Part shown: piece after piece, positions 51,495 through 59,985 of the stretch
Layout of the letters: every line of letters starts with the position of its first letter
Numbering within the stretch: the first letter of the stretch is position 1
Origin: Bradyrhizobium liaoningense
GTDB taxonomy: Bacteria; Pseudomonadota; Alphaproteobacteria; Rhizobiales; Xanthobacteraceae
NCBI RefSeq assembly: GCF_018130825.1
Contig: NZ_JAFCJS010000005.1
Coordinates: forward strand, 558,001 to 622,000
Direction: 5' to 3'
Length of the DNA stretch: 64,000 nt
Program-made: the position numbers and the translations under genes
Notes under the pieces: model-generated
Told to the model about the DNA's origin: nothing
Database searches by the model: none
The model's input: only the letters and a program-made list of their open reading frames with translations

Positions 51495-52783
51495 CGAGCC
51501 TCGCCTCGTCCGCCGATGCCGGATCCCTGGCCGCGAACGCGTCAGGAAGCCGCTGGCTGACCTGGTTGATCCTGCTTGCGGCGGCGCTTGTCGCCATGTC
51601 CGTCACCGTCGACCTCGCCGCGGAAAATACCTTTGGCTGGGACGTGCGGATCAATTGCGCCGCGGTGGACGCTCACCTCCAGGGGCTCGATCCCTATTTC
51701 GTCAAGAACCTGAAGGATACCAAGCTTTCTTACCCGTACCTTCCGGTGACCCTCGACGCCTTTCGGCCGCTCTGCACCGGCGGTTTTCTCGTCGCCCATT
51801 ACAAGCCGATCTATCTTGTCCTCGCGGTGATCTGCGCGCTGCTGCTGCCCGGTCCCGGCACGACCAAAGGGCGCTGGCAAGACGCCGTGCTGCGGGGCGT
51901 CATCGTTCTCGGTGGTTTCCTCGGCTTCGACTGGGTCGTTGCGACCGGTAATTTCGAGATCCTGAGCGGGTTGCTGACGGCGGCCTCGCTCGCATTGTTG
52001 CTGCGTCCCGTGCAGTCCGGGGAGCAGCGGGATGCGAGCCTCCTGCCGCAGCTCGCCGGTGCGGCCGTGCTCGGCCTCGTCACCGCCTTCAAGCTGGTGT
52101 TCCTGCCGATCCTCGCAGCGCTCTATTTCCTGCCCCAGCCGAGACGTCGCAAGCTGCTTCTGATCGCGGTGGCGGCGGGCATGTTCGGCCTGCCGATCCT
52201 GGTTTCGCTGACCTTCTATCCGGATCTGTCGCGGAGCTGGCTCAGCGCGATCACCGGCCAGATTCCCGGACAGCATTCGCCCGCAAGCGAGGTCAATCCG
52301 TCGCTGCTGCTGATTGCCTCGACACTTGCAGGCCAAATTGGACTTGCCGGCAGCAAGCTGTTCGTCGTCGGCCTCTATGGGCTCATCGCGATCACGCTCG
52401 TGCTCGCGCCGTTCGCCGTCTCGGTGTGGCGCATGGTCAGGCCACAGGGGCGCACCGGCAAGGCCTCGCTGCTTCAGGTGCTCGACGACTGGCTGATGGA
52501 TCATCCGGGCGCGGCGATGCGCATCACCGTGCTTGCGATGTACGCGCTCTATCTCTGCACGCCCAGACCGAAGGAGTACACCTTCTTCCAGGTGGCGCTC
52601 TACGCGGCCGTCCTCGTCGTCGACCTGCCTGCGGTGATGATGGTCGCCGCGCTCGCGGTTGCGGTCGCCATTCCGATCCTGGCGTCAGCCTCGGTCACCG
52701 CGTTCATGGGCGGGTACGGCCAGCTCACGCTGGCGCTGATCTGCTTCTGGATCCTGCTAGGGCATCAACCGCAGCGGACGTGA
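51491..52783 (+). CDS. GT87-like integral membrane protein (copy 2)
   Basis: The product is 430 aa and a tandem paralogue of the preceding gene: GWDVRINCAAVDAHLQGLDPYFVKNLKDTKLSYPYLPVTLDAFRP matches copy 1 almost word for word in the first periplasmic loop. The helices are more diverged. The ATGA overlap with copy 1 implies coupled translation, so the two proteins may work as a pair or complex. The stop codon lies 2 bp from the stop of the convergent membrane-protein gene. Confidence 0.72.
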   Translation: MTSLASSADAGSLAANASGSRWLTWLILLAAALVAMSVTVDLAAENTFGWDVRINCAAVDAHLQGLDPYFVKNLKDTKLSYPYLPVTLDAFRPLCTGGFLVAHYKPIYLVLAVICALLLPGPGTTKGRWQDAVLRGVIVLGGFLGFDWVVATGNFEILSGLLTAASLALLLRPVQSGEQRDASLLPQLAGAAVLGLVTAFKLVFLPILAALYFLPQPRRRKLLLIAVAAGMFGLPILVSLTFYPDLSRSWLSAITGQIPGQHSPASEVNPSLLLIASTLAGQIGLAGSKLFVVGLYGLIAITLVLAPFAVSVWRMVRPQGRTGKASLLQVLDDWLMDHPGAAMRITVLAMYALYLCTPRPKEYTFFQVALYAAVLVVDLPAVMMVAALAVAVAIPILASASVTAFMGGYGQLTLALICFWILLGHQPQRT

Positions 52784-52785
52784 TC

Positions 52786-54318
52786 CTATCTCGACGCGGC
52801 CGCGTTCGCGCCCTCGGGCGAGGAGGCCGGCGGCGCGGTGTAGAGGCTCATATAGGCGCCGGTGTAGTCTTCTCTCCAGCCCCTCTGGCCGACGAGGAAC
52901 TGCCGCAGCTCGTCATGTGCTCTGACCCAGAGCACCGCATCGATCTTGTATGTCTTGATCACCGTGTCCCAGGCGGCCTCGTCGATATCCCAGCGCACCA
53001 GCTTGAGATAGTCGCGGAGCAGCTCGTCCGGATAGGCGGTCGCGGCACGGCCGTCCACGAACAGGGGCACGGAGCCGTGGGTGCGGAAGATCAGCAGCCC
53101 GCCGGAATTCCAGTGGTTCAGCACGCGCGAATGCGTGGAATGCGCGAGCAGATAGTTGGCATCCTCATCCGAGAGCATCTCCGGCAGCGCCAGCGCCGGT
53201 CGCACCTGCAGGAAGCTGAGCGGCAGCACGAAGACACCGATGATCCCCGCCGCCAGCATCGCGCCGCGGATGTCGAGCCTCGCCAGGCGCTCGGGCAGCA
53301 GGCGGTCGACATGCAGCGCCATCGGGACCGCCGAGAAGATGAAGAAGAAGGCGATGTACCTGAACTGGTAGAGGCCCAGGAACAGGAACAGCCATGCCAA
53401 GAGGCGCGGCTCCACCGGAATGGGTCTCGAGTTTCGGTAGCGCAGCTCGAGCGCAATGAAGGTCAGCGCATAGGCGATGGCGGGAATGCTTCCGGGCAGC
53501 TCCATGTTGTGGAAGTAGGGACGCCACTCGCCGATATTGGCCTGGATGAAATGGCCGAGCGTCGCCATCACGCCGTCGTAGATGTGCCATCCCAGCGGAT
53601 TGACGAAGATCGCGGCGAAGCATCCGATGCCCGCGAGGCAATAATTCCTGAAGTTGGTCCAGTCGCGTCGAAGCAAGGCGACGCCGGCGAAGACGCCGAT
53701 AATCGGAAAGGCGAGCATGAAGCCGCCGTGCAGATTGACCCACAGCACCATCATCGCCGGCAGCAGGAACCATCTGCGTCGCTGCAGGCATTCCCCGTAG
53801 AAGATCACCGCGAACAGCATGGTCGCGATATTCGGCGATGCCGCCAGATACGTGTTGGGCGCCGCCTCGTAGCAGGGGTAGAGCAGGCACGCGGCGAAGA
53901 CGGTGATGCAAACCGCCGGGACCGACGCACCGCTGCGCAAGCCGCATGAGGTGAGATATCCGACGATGACCGCGCCGCAGGCGACGACCATCAGGACGAT
54001 TCCGGCAAGGCCGGTGTGCTGATAAAGCACGCTGGCAATCACGTCCCAGAGCCACGACAGATTGTACCAGCGCTTGTCTGCGAGCGTGAACGCCCATGGA
54101 TCCTGAAACGGGATCTCGCCGCGCTCCCTGATGAGGTCTCCGGCGGCGATGTGCCAGCCGAGGTCATAATGGCTGAGCTGGACCGGCCCGTTCGAAATGT
54201 AGAACACCGACAGGAATGCGATCAGGACGAGGTAGATCTCACGCCCGTGCAGGTAGCGTCCGAGCGCCGTGGGCGCCCCGACAATCCCTGACCGGGACCA
54301 ATTCTCGCGCGCGTCCAT
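52786..54318 (-). CDS. Multi-pass membrane protein, possible GT-C glycosyltransferase
   Basis: The product is 510 aa with about 10-12 hydrophobic segments and a soluble C-terminal domain (about the last 140 residues, from LPEMLSDEDAN to the end). The first loop has SHYDLGWHIAAGDLIRERGEIPFQDPWAFT, with Asp and His near the first membrane exit as in GT-C enzymes. I cannot name a family with certainty. The start at 54318 (MDARENWSR) follows GGTGAGAG. It faces the GT87 pair tail to tail with a 2-bp gap. Confidence 0.62.
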   Translation of the reverse strand: MDARENWSRSGIVGAPTALGRYLHGREIYLVLIAFLSVFYISNGPVQLSHYDLGWHIAAGDLIRERGEIPFQDPWAFTLADKRWYNLSWLWDVIASVLYQHTGLAGIVLMVVACGAVIVGYLTSCGLRSGASVPAVCITVFAACLLYPCYEAAPNTYLAASPNIATMLFAVIFYGECLQRRRWFLLPAMMVLWVNLHGGFMLAFPIIGVFAGVALLRRDWTNFRNYCLAGIGCFAAIFVNPLGWHIYDGVMATLGHFIQANIGEWRPYFHNMELPGSIPAIAYALTFIALELRYRNSRPIPVEPRLLAWLFLFLGLYQFRYIAFFFIFSAVPMALHVDRLLPERLARLDIRGAMLAAGIIGVFVLPLSFLQVRPALALPEMLSDEDANYLLAHSTHSRVLNHWNSGGLLIFRTHGSVPLFVDGRAATAYPDELLRDYLKLVRWDIDEAAWDTVIKTYKIDAVLWVRAHDELRQFLVGQRGWREDYTGAYMSLYTAPPASSPEGANAAASR

Positions 54319-54603
54319 GAAAACTCTCACCATCGAAGCCGGCGCTGCAGGCCTTGGCGTTTGCCCTGACGTCCGCGGCGACGGCCGACAGACGTGGTTC
54401 GATTTAGGGGAGGACGGTCTAAGGTCGAGTAAAGGCCGGTTGTATCCGGTGGGTTCCGCAAGGAGAGGGGCGGGTTGGTAAACGAATGGTTGCCCGCGCC
54501 GGCTTGTTGGGCTCAGTCCCCCCTAGAAATTGCACTACCAGACGTTGATAAGAGGTTTGAGCATGGTGTATTTCCCGATATTCGCAGCGGGGGGCGAATA
54601 GAC
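54319..54603. other. Intergenic region upstream of the orphan membrane protein
   Basis: About 285 bp without a supported gene, lower in GC than its left neighbour. It should carry promoters for the flanking divergent genes. The ribosome-binding region GGGGGGCGAATAGAC ends it. Confidence 0.4.
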
Positions 54604-55311
54604 ATGAATATATTTGCTGGCATAGTCTTGATTGCATTAGGGGCAACCATGCTCTTGATGCCCCATGGGACCGCGACTTCGCAGGACCCTCCGCCGCCGC
54701 TTATGCTGGTCGGTTTGGCAGTCGTTGCGGTCGGAGTGTTAACGATACTTCGCGCGAGACGGGGGCAAGCGGTGCCGGCTGCAACACAGTCGACGGCTTT
54801 CGTTGCGGTGCCCCTGTATCACGCTTCACTCGCCGGAGGACCGCCTATCGCCATCTCGAATGAGAGCCAGCTGGCAGCACCGCAGAATCCGGAGAGACAA
54901 CAGGCGATCGCTGACAAATCCTCTCCCACAACTCAAACGTGGACTGGAGCGGCATGGGAGGCATTTAAGGCCGCCATCCAGTATGACTTCTTCCTGCCGC
55001 TCGGCGTTGTGGGTAAGCCCGCTAGCGCCGCGAAGAGAGCACTCGCGGGAATTCTTGGCGCTACCTCATTCTTCGCCGCTGTTGGTCTATATAAGTTTAC
55101 GTTCAATGGACCAGCGATCGTTACCGCACTAGCCCTGGGCCTGCAAAACGTGATTTCTGCTTTTGCTGTGCCGCTCTTCTGGATCGTGCTTTCGGCGGTG
55201 CTGCTGCTTTTCAATGATCGAAAGGCAGACTTTGCGAACGCATTCCGTACAGCTTTCCTTTTGAACATATTTCTTTACACCGTCGGCAAGCTCTACAGCC
55301 TCTTTTCTTGA
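54604..55311 (+). CDS. Hypothetical membrane protein, AT-richer than its neighbours
   Basis: The product is 235 aa. Two membrane segments lie at the N-terminus (about residues 2-20 and 32-50), then a Ser/Thr/Gln-rich soluble part (about 60-130), then three to four C-terminal membrane segments (from LPLGVVGKPA onward, ending LLNIFLYTVGKLYSLFS). I recognise no family. The gene has codon and base use less GC-rich than the adjacent genes and lies next to the tRNA-Leu gene, so it may be foreign. The start at 54604 is the first Met before the membrane segment. Confidence 0.55.
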   Translation: MNIFAGIVLIALGATMLLMPHGTATSQDPPPPLMLVGLAVVAVGVLTILRARRGQAVPAATQSTAFVAVPLYHASLAGGPPIAISNESQLAAPQNPERQQAIADKSSPTTQTWTGAAWEAFKAAIQYDFFLPLGVVGKPASAAKRALAGILGATSFFAAVGLYKFTFNGPAIVTALALGLQNVISAFAVPLFWIVLSAVLLLFNDRKADFANAFRTAFLLNIFLYTVGKLYSLFS

Positions 55312-55442
55312 ACGTATAATCGCAATTTGGGTAGGAGCCGTCGTTCGCCTGGGCCGTGACTGTCAAGCGCGGTACCTCAGGCAATGAATGTAGGAACCTC
55401 AAGCAGGGGCAACATTGCGCTAGGCGTTGCCGTCAGCTCTGA

Positions 55443-55531
55443 TGGTGCGGGCAGCCGGGGTCGAACCGGCACAGCGCTTGCGCACCGAGGGATTTTAAGT
55501 CCCTTGCGTCTACCAATTCCGCCATGCCCGC
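55443..55531 (-). tRNA. tRNA-Leu(UAA)
   Basis: Read on the minus strand: acceptor GCGGGCA pairs with TGCCCGC, the D arm is GGCGGAATTGGTAGACGC, the anticodon stem GGGA/TCCC has loop CTTAAAA with anticodon TAA, the long variable arm runs GGTGCGCAAGCGCTGT, and the T arm is GCCGG-TTCGACC-CCGGC. The 3' CCA is encoded. This is a normal class II tRNA-Leu. Confidence 0.96.
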
Positions 55532-55702
55532 TTGATCCAACGAGATCAAACACTTAAGTCCACCTGCGGCCGTCTGGAATTGGCGTTTTGCGGCCCGGCG
55601 GGTGTTCTTCCTTAAGCGAGCCGGGCGCACAAGGCAAAGCCTCAATCCGGACATCTGTTGCTGCTTTAGGCATTCTCAATCCACGGGGACTATTCATCCG
55701 GC

Positions 55703-56131
55703 ATGGCTGCTTCGCTTTCCGCTTCCCTGCGCTTCTGCGGCGCGCTTCTCGTGCTGCTCGCGGGCGGCGCGGCCCTGGCCGGCTGCGCCGGCATCAGCGA
55801 GACGGTCGCGCCGGCCTTTGCCGATCCCGCCAGGTACGATCTGTACGATTGCAAGCAGCTCGAGAACGAGCGCAAGGCGCTCGCCGGTCGCACGACCGAT
55901 TTGCAGAGACTGATGGATAAGGCGCAGACCGGGGCCGGCGGGGCCGTCGTGTCCGAGCTCGCCTATCGCAACGACTACGTCGCGGTGCGCGGGCAGGCGC
56001 AGCTCGTCGAAGACGCCTGGCGCCGCAACAGGTGCCGGGAGACGCCGCCCGATGCAAAACCGCAGGCCTCGACCCCACAGCGGCCCGAGATCAAGCCGGC
56101 TCCGACGAGACCCGGCAGCGCCGCGCGCTGA
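55703..56131 (+). CDS. Putative lipoprotein
   Basis: The product is 142 aa. A hydrophobic signal peptide ends in a lipobox ALAGC with the lipidated Cys28. The mature part has a Cys-containing YDCKQLENERKALAGRTTDLQRLMDKA helix, likely coiled coil, then a Pro-rich C-terminus (TPQRPEIKPAPTRPG). The function is unknown. It lies between tRNA-Leu and the FAD monooxygenase gene. Confidence 0.7.
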   Translation: MAASLSASLRFCGALLVLLAGGAALAGCAGISETVAPAFADPARYDLYDCKQLENERKALAGRTTDLQRLMDKAQTGAGGAVVSELAYRNDYVAVRGQAQLVEDAWRRNRCRETPPDAKPQASTPQRPEIKPAPTRPGSAAR

Positions 56132-56153
56132 GCCGGCTCGACTGCACGCACCT

Positions 56154-57356
56154 TCAGGGCCGCCAGCCGTAGATCCAGTCCTGCCGCGCCAGCATGCGGT
56201 CCGGGCCGAGCGCGCGGATCGCAACATCGCGCGCGATCGCGAGCGGGCCACCGAGATGATAGATGCGGCCCTGCTGTCGCGCGGTCCGTTGCACCCGCCG
56301 CACGCGGCCCTCCCGCATACGGGCATATTGCTTCAGCGCGGCGGTGATGCCCGCGGTGCTCTCGGCTGCCTCTGGGCTCACGAGCCGCGCGAGCACGGCG
56401 GCATCCTCGATCGCCATGCCGGCGCCTTGCGCGGCGAAGGGCAGCATCGCATGGACGGCGTCGCCGAGCAGCGCGACCGCGCCTTTGCTCCAGGGGCAGC
56501 CGTCGGGCACGCCGAACAGCGCCCATTTGCGCCAGCTGTCGACCGCGGCGAGCATCATCCGCGCCGCCGGCGGCCAGCGCGGTGCGGCAAACGCATCCAT
56601 CACCTCGCGCGGATCGCCGGGCGTGCTCCAGCCCGGCCTGTTCCAGGTGCCCGGCAGCACCGCGACCACGTTGATCTGGCGTCCGCCTGCGATCGGATAG
56701 GCGACGAGATGGGCGTTCGCCCCCATCCAGAGCTGCACCCGACGGGCGGCGTAGTCCTTCGGCAGCTGCGTGGCATCGATCGTGCCGCGCCAGGCGATCA
56801 GCCCGGAGAAGCGCGGCTGCACCTCGGGAAACAGATGCTGGCGTACCGTCGACCAGATACCGTCGGCGCCGATCAGGGCACTGGCGAGATCGCTGCGGCG
56901 GATCGTGCCGCTGCGGTGGACGACGGTCAGTCCCTTGGCATGAGGCGCGACGTCCTCGAAGGTTGCACCAAGCTTCAGGTCGATATCGGGATGGTCGGAG
57001 ACCGCGCCGGCGAGCGCGGATTGCAAATCGGCACGGTGCACCACCCAATAGGGGGCGCCGGCGCGCAGCGAAGCGGCTTCGCCGAGCGGCATGCGCAGCA
57101 GCTCGCCACCGGCCCGCGCGCTCATGATCGAGACCGCCTCGGGGACGACGGCGCGCAGCTTGAGGCGCTCAGTGAGGCCGAGCTCGACCAGCACGCGGCT
57201 GGCATTGGGGGACAGCTGCAGGCCGGCGCCGACTTCCTCGAGACGCTCGGCCTTTTCCAGCACGACGATGCGGAAGCCGCGGGCGGCCAGCGCAAGCGCG
57301 GCCGTCAGTCCACCGATGCCGGCACCGGCGATGACAATCGTTCGTGTGAGCGCCAC
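56154..57356 (-). CDS. FAD-dependent monooxygenase, salicylate-hydroxylase type
   Basis: The product is 400 aa. The group A flavin monooxygenase layout is clear: IVIAGAGIGGLTAALALAARGFRIVVLEK (GxGxxG), the DG motif LIGADGIWSTVR, and the GD motif ALLGDAVHAMLPFAAQGAGMAIEDA. These hydroxylate aromatic substrates using NAD(P)H and oxygen. The substrate is unknown; no aromatic-ring-cleavage gene is near. The zinc-finger gene begins 265 bp upstream on the same strand and ends 20 bp before this start. Confidence 0.88.
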   Translation of the reverse strand: MALTRTIVIAGAGIGGLTAALALAARGFRIVVLEKAERLEEVGAGLQLSPNASRVLVELGLTERLKLRAVVPEAVSIMSARAGGELLRMPLGEAASLRAGAPYWVVHRADLQSALAGAVSDHPDIDLKLGATFEDVAPHAKGLTVVHRSGTIRRSDLASALIGADGIWSTVRQHLFPEVQPRFSGLIAWRGTIDATQLPKDYAARRVQLWMGANAHLVAYPIAGGRQINVVAVLPGTWNRPGWSTPGDPREVMDAFAAPRWPPAARMMLAAVDSWRKWALFGVPDGCPWSKGAVALLGDAVHAMLPFAAQGAGMAIEDAAVLARLVSPEAAESTAGITAALKQYARMREGRVRRVQRTARQQGRIYHLGGPLAIARDVAIRALGPDRMLARQDWIYGWRP

Positions 57357-57375
57357 CCCTGACCGATGGACGCGG

Positions 57376-57621
57376 TCAGGCCACCTTGTCCTTGAGGACG
57401 CATTCCGGCGGCCGCGCTTCGCCGGCCTTCAAGTCGGCCGCGAACCGGTACAGCGTCGAGCAGTAAGGACAGATGATCTCGTTATCGTTGCCGAGGTCGA
57501 GAAAGACGTGCGGATGATCGAACGGAGGGTTGGCGCCAACGCACATGAACTCTTGCGAGCCAATCTCGATGACGGGGACACCGGCATCGTTATGGAAGTG
57601 CGGGACGACATGGTCGGACAT
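57376..57621 (-). CDS. CHCC zinc-finger domain protein
   Basis: The product is 81 aa. The zinc ligands are CVGANPPFDHPH (Cys27, His36 or His38) and ICPYC (Cys51, Cys54), the C-H-C-C arrangement of the NDUFS6-like/zf-CHCC domain. The last third is Lys- and Glu-rich. In eukaryotes the homologous subunit belongs to complex I; in alphaproteobacteria the small stand-alone protein is common and of unconfirmed role. It lies 20 bp upstream of the FAD monooxygenase gene on the same strand, so they may be co-transcribed. Confidence 0.85.
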   Translation of the reverse strand: MSDHVVPHFHNDAGVPVIEIGSQEFMCVGANPPFDHPHVFLDLGNDNEIICPYCSTLYRFAADLKAGEARPPECVLKDKVA

Positions 57622-57929
57622 CGTAGTTCATCCTGGAGTGGCAATGGCGGCAGATACAATCAAAAACTGACGCGGCATCTTTGAGGCGCCGCGGACCATA
57701 AAGGCGGGTGCAGATGATTGCTAGTCCAGCGGAACCGAAAGCGCCGCAATTGCCCCATGCTCATTTGCTCATGCAAATTCGACACAATCTTGCCGCCTGA
57801 GAGAAGCCCTTCTTTCGTCGGGGACGTTGTGTCGCAATTTTGGCATACTATGTCTGTGGACGCGCGCAATTTGAGACGAAAGACGAATCAAAGGGCGCAG
57901 GCGATCCAGGACCCTCCGGGCTTTTCCGC
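57622..57929. other. Intergenic region upstream of the 378-aa membrane protein gene
   Basis: About 310 bp between divergent genes without a supported gene. An in-frame open stretch (57840-57929) precedes the 378-aa gene but lacks a signal-like start. No clear repeat or operator is visible. Confidence 0.4.
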
Positions 57930-59066
57930 ATGAAATGGCTGCGAATCAGCACAGCGTTGACCGGTATTGCGGCTTGCAGCCTTCTGCTCGCGCAGGTAGC
58001 GCCGCACGCCCGTGACGCCGGCGCGATCCTCGCAGCCCAGGACGATCCGCACCTGCTCTCCGAGCTCAGGCTCGACGCGCTGCTGCGGCAGAACGACCAG
58101 CTGGTCCAGGACAACATCGAGGCCGCGCTCGCATCCGGCGATGCCGATCTCGCCGACAGTTTCGTGGCGCTGGCGCGTGATCGCAACATCGCGCTTGCGG
58201 ACGACCTGCTCAGTCGCGTCAGCGATGCGGTCAAGGTGGAGAACTCCACCTCGCATTTCGCAAAACGTTTCGCCACCGGCCTCGTCACCGGCAATGCCGA
58301 CGACGTCGCGAGCCTGTCCGGAACCGTTGCCGGCGACCTCTTCGTGATCGGCGACGTCAGGGACGTCGTGCGCGAGGGCAAGCATCTGGCGATGGGCGAG
58401 GAGACCGACCGCCTGGTGCTGGGCCTTGCGACCGCGGGCCTTGCGGTGACGGCGGCAACCTACATCTCCGTCGGCGGCGCAGCCCCGGTGCGGGCCGGGC
58501 TGACGCTGGTGAAGGATGCGCGGAAGGTCGGACGGCTCGGCGAGGGGTTAGCTGCATGGGCCGGCCGTTCCGCACGCGAGATCGTGGACACCCCGATGCT
58601 TCAGAATGCGGTCGCCAAGGGTTCCGTGTTCCGCCCGGGCGAAACCGTGAGCGCGATCAAGGCCGCGTTCCGGGCCGAGAAGGCCGGTGCGCTGGTGCGG
58701 CTCGGCAAGGACGTGACGCGCGTGGCCGAGAGGACCGGCACGCGCGGTGCCATGGATACGCTGCGGATCGCCGAAGGCCCGAAGGACGTCGCGCGCGCGG
58801 CGCGGCTGGCCGAAGCGCAAGGCAGCAAGACCCGCGCGATCATGAAGCTGCTCGGGCGCGGCGCGCTGCTGCTCGTCGGCGGCGTGTTCGATCTGGCGAT
58901 GTGGCTGTTCGGCGCCTTCTTGACGCTGTTCGGCCTGTTGTCCTCGATCAAGGCCACCACCGAGCGCCTGACCCAGGCTTGGTGCGATCGGAAACGTGCG
59001 CGGCGGCTGCACCGTGCCCGGATCGCCGCCGAAGCCGCTCTGGCGGATGCGGCCCTTAAGGCCTAA
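57930..59066 (+). CDS. Hypothetical membrane-associated protein (378 aa)
   Basis: The product is 378 aa; the start at ATG 57930 follows a TCCGC region and begins a hydrophobic stretch (WLRISTALTGIAACSLLLAQV), likely a signal anchor. A hydrophilic helical region (about residues 28-150) is followed by LVLGLATAGLAVTAATYISVGGAAPV and, near the C-terminus, ALLLVGGVFDLAMWLFGAFLTLFGLLSSI, two or three membrane segments. The C-terminal tail is Arg/Ala-rich. I do not recognise a family. It precedes an alpha/beta hydrolase gene with a palindromic repeat between. Confidence 0.62.
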   Translation: MKWLRISTALTGIAACSLLLAQVAPHARDAGAILAAQDDPHLLSELRLDALLRQNDQLVQDNIEAALASGDADLADSFVALARDRNIALADDLLSRVSDAVKVENSTSHFAKRFATGLVTGNADDVASLSGTVAGDLFVIGDVRDVVREGKHLAMGEETDRLVLGLATAGLAVTAATYISVGGAAPVRAGLTLVKDARKVGRLGEGLAAWAGRSAREIVDTPMLQNAVAKGSVFRPGETVSAIKAAFRAEKAGALVRLGKDVTRVAERTGTRGAMDTLRIAEGPKDVARAARLAEAQGSKTRAIMKLLGRGALLLVGGVFDLAMWLFGAFLTLFGLLSSIKATTERLTQAWCDRKRARRLHRARIAAEAALADAALKA

Positions 59067-59114
59067 AGCGCGACGAGATTGAGGTCATTCGTCGACGCGC
59101 CTGGGCTATTGTTT

Positions 59115-59195
59115 GGGCATGATCTCCGCGCAAGCGCGTTCCGCGTTTGCCGCGAGGAAAAACCGCTGCACACTTTTCCGGATCATGCTCTAAGA
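59115..59195. repeat. Palindromic intergenic repeat, type H
   Basis: GGGCATGATCTCC near the left and GGATCATGCTC near the right are inverted arms of an element of the kind common in rhizobial genomes, with AAAAACCGCTGCACACTTTTCC in between. It fills the gap before the hydrolase start. Confidence 0.65.
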
Positions 59196-59226
59196 TCGCT
59201 CGTCCCCCCTCAAGACCGCGGAACTG

Positions 59227-59985
59227 ATGATGCCGAGCTTTCACAACGGCGCCGTTGAAATTGCCTATCTCGACGAAGGCGAGGGCGATCCGATCATCCT
59301 GGTGCACGGCTTTGCCTCCAGCAAGAACGTGAACTGGGTCTATCCGACCTGGGTCTCGGAGCTGCGCAAGAACGGCCGCCGGGTCATTGCGCTGGACAAT
59401 CGCGGCCATGGCGACAGCGCAAAGCTCTACGAGCCGGCGCAGTACTCGATTCCGACCATGGCCGGCGACGTGCTCGCGCTGATGGATCATCTCGCCATCC
59501 CGCAGGCTGACATCATGGGATATTCCATGGGCGGACGGATGACGGCCTGGCTCGGCCTCAACGAGCCGCAGCGGCTGCGCTCGGCGATCTTGGGCGGCAT
59601 CGGCATCGGCGGCCTGATCGAGGGCACCGGCCCCGGCGAGAACGTGGCGAAGGCGCTCGAAGCACCCTCGCTCGACGACGTCTCAGACCCCGTCGGGCGC
59701 ACGTTTCGCGCGTTCGCCGACCAGACCCGGTCCGACCGCAAGGCGCTCGCCGCGTGCCTGCGCGGCACGCGCGATCTCATGACGAAGCACGAGGCCGCGC
59801 GGATCGACGTGCCCGTGCTGATCGCGGTCGGCTCGACCGACGATGTCGCGGGCTCCGCCAGCGCGCTCGGCGCCATCATTCCGGGTTCGGAAGTGCTCGA
59901 TATTCCGGGTCGCGACCACATGCGCGCGGTCGGCGACAAGGTCTACAAGACCGGCGTGCTCGACTTCCTGTCACGCCGCGGCTGA
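59227..59985 (+). CDS. Alpha/beta hydrolase
   Basis: The product is 252 aa. The oxyanion-hole HGF motif is IILVHGFASS near residue 25, the nucleophile elbow is GYSMGGR (Ser100), the Asp is in the IAVGSTDD stretch and the His in GRDHMRAVG. It hydrolyses an ester, amide or epoxide-like substrate, unknown here. Two ATG codons stand side by side (59227 and 59230); either may be the start. Its 3' end overlaps the convergent membrane-protein gene by 15 bases. Confidence 0.88.
   Translation: MMPSFHNGAVEIAYLDEGEGDPIILVHGFASSKNVNWVYPTWVSELRKNGRRVIALDNRGHGDSAKLYEPAQYSIPTMAGDVLALMDHLAIPQADIMGYSMGGRMTAWLGLNEPQRLRSAILGGIGIGGLIEGTGPGENVAKALEAPSLDDVSDPVGRTFRAFADQTRSDRKALAACLRGTRDLMTKHEAARIDVPVLIAVGSTDDVAGSASALGAIIPGSEVLDIPGRDHMRAVGDKVYKTGVLDFLSRRG

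Noticed and set aside
55443..55531. tRNA-Leu as an active island attachment site
   Set aside because: No integrase and no duplicate of the tRNA 3' end found in the window; kept only as a weak hint for the adjacent AT-richer gene.
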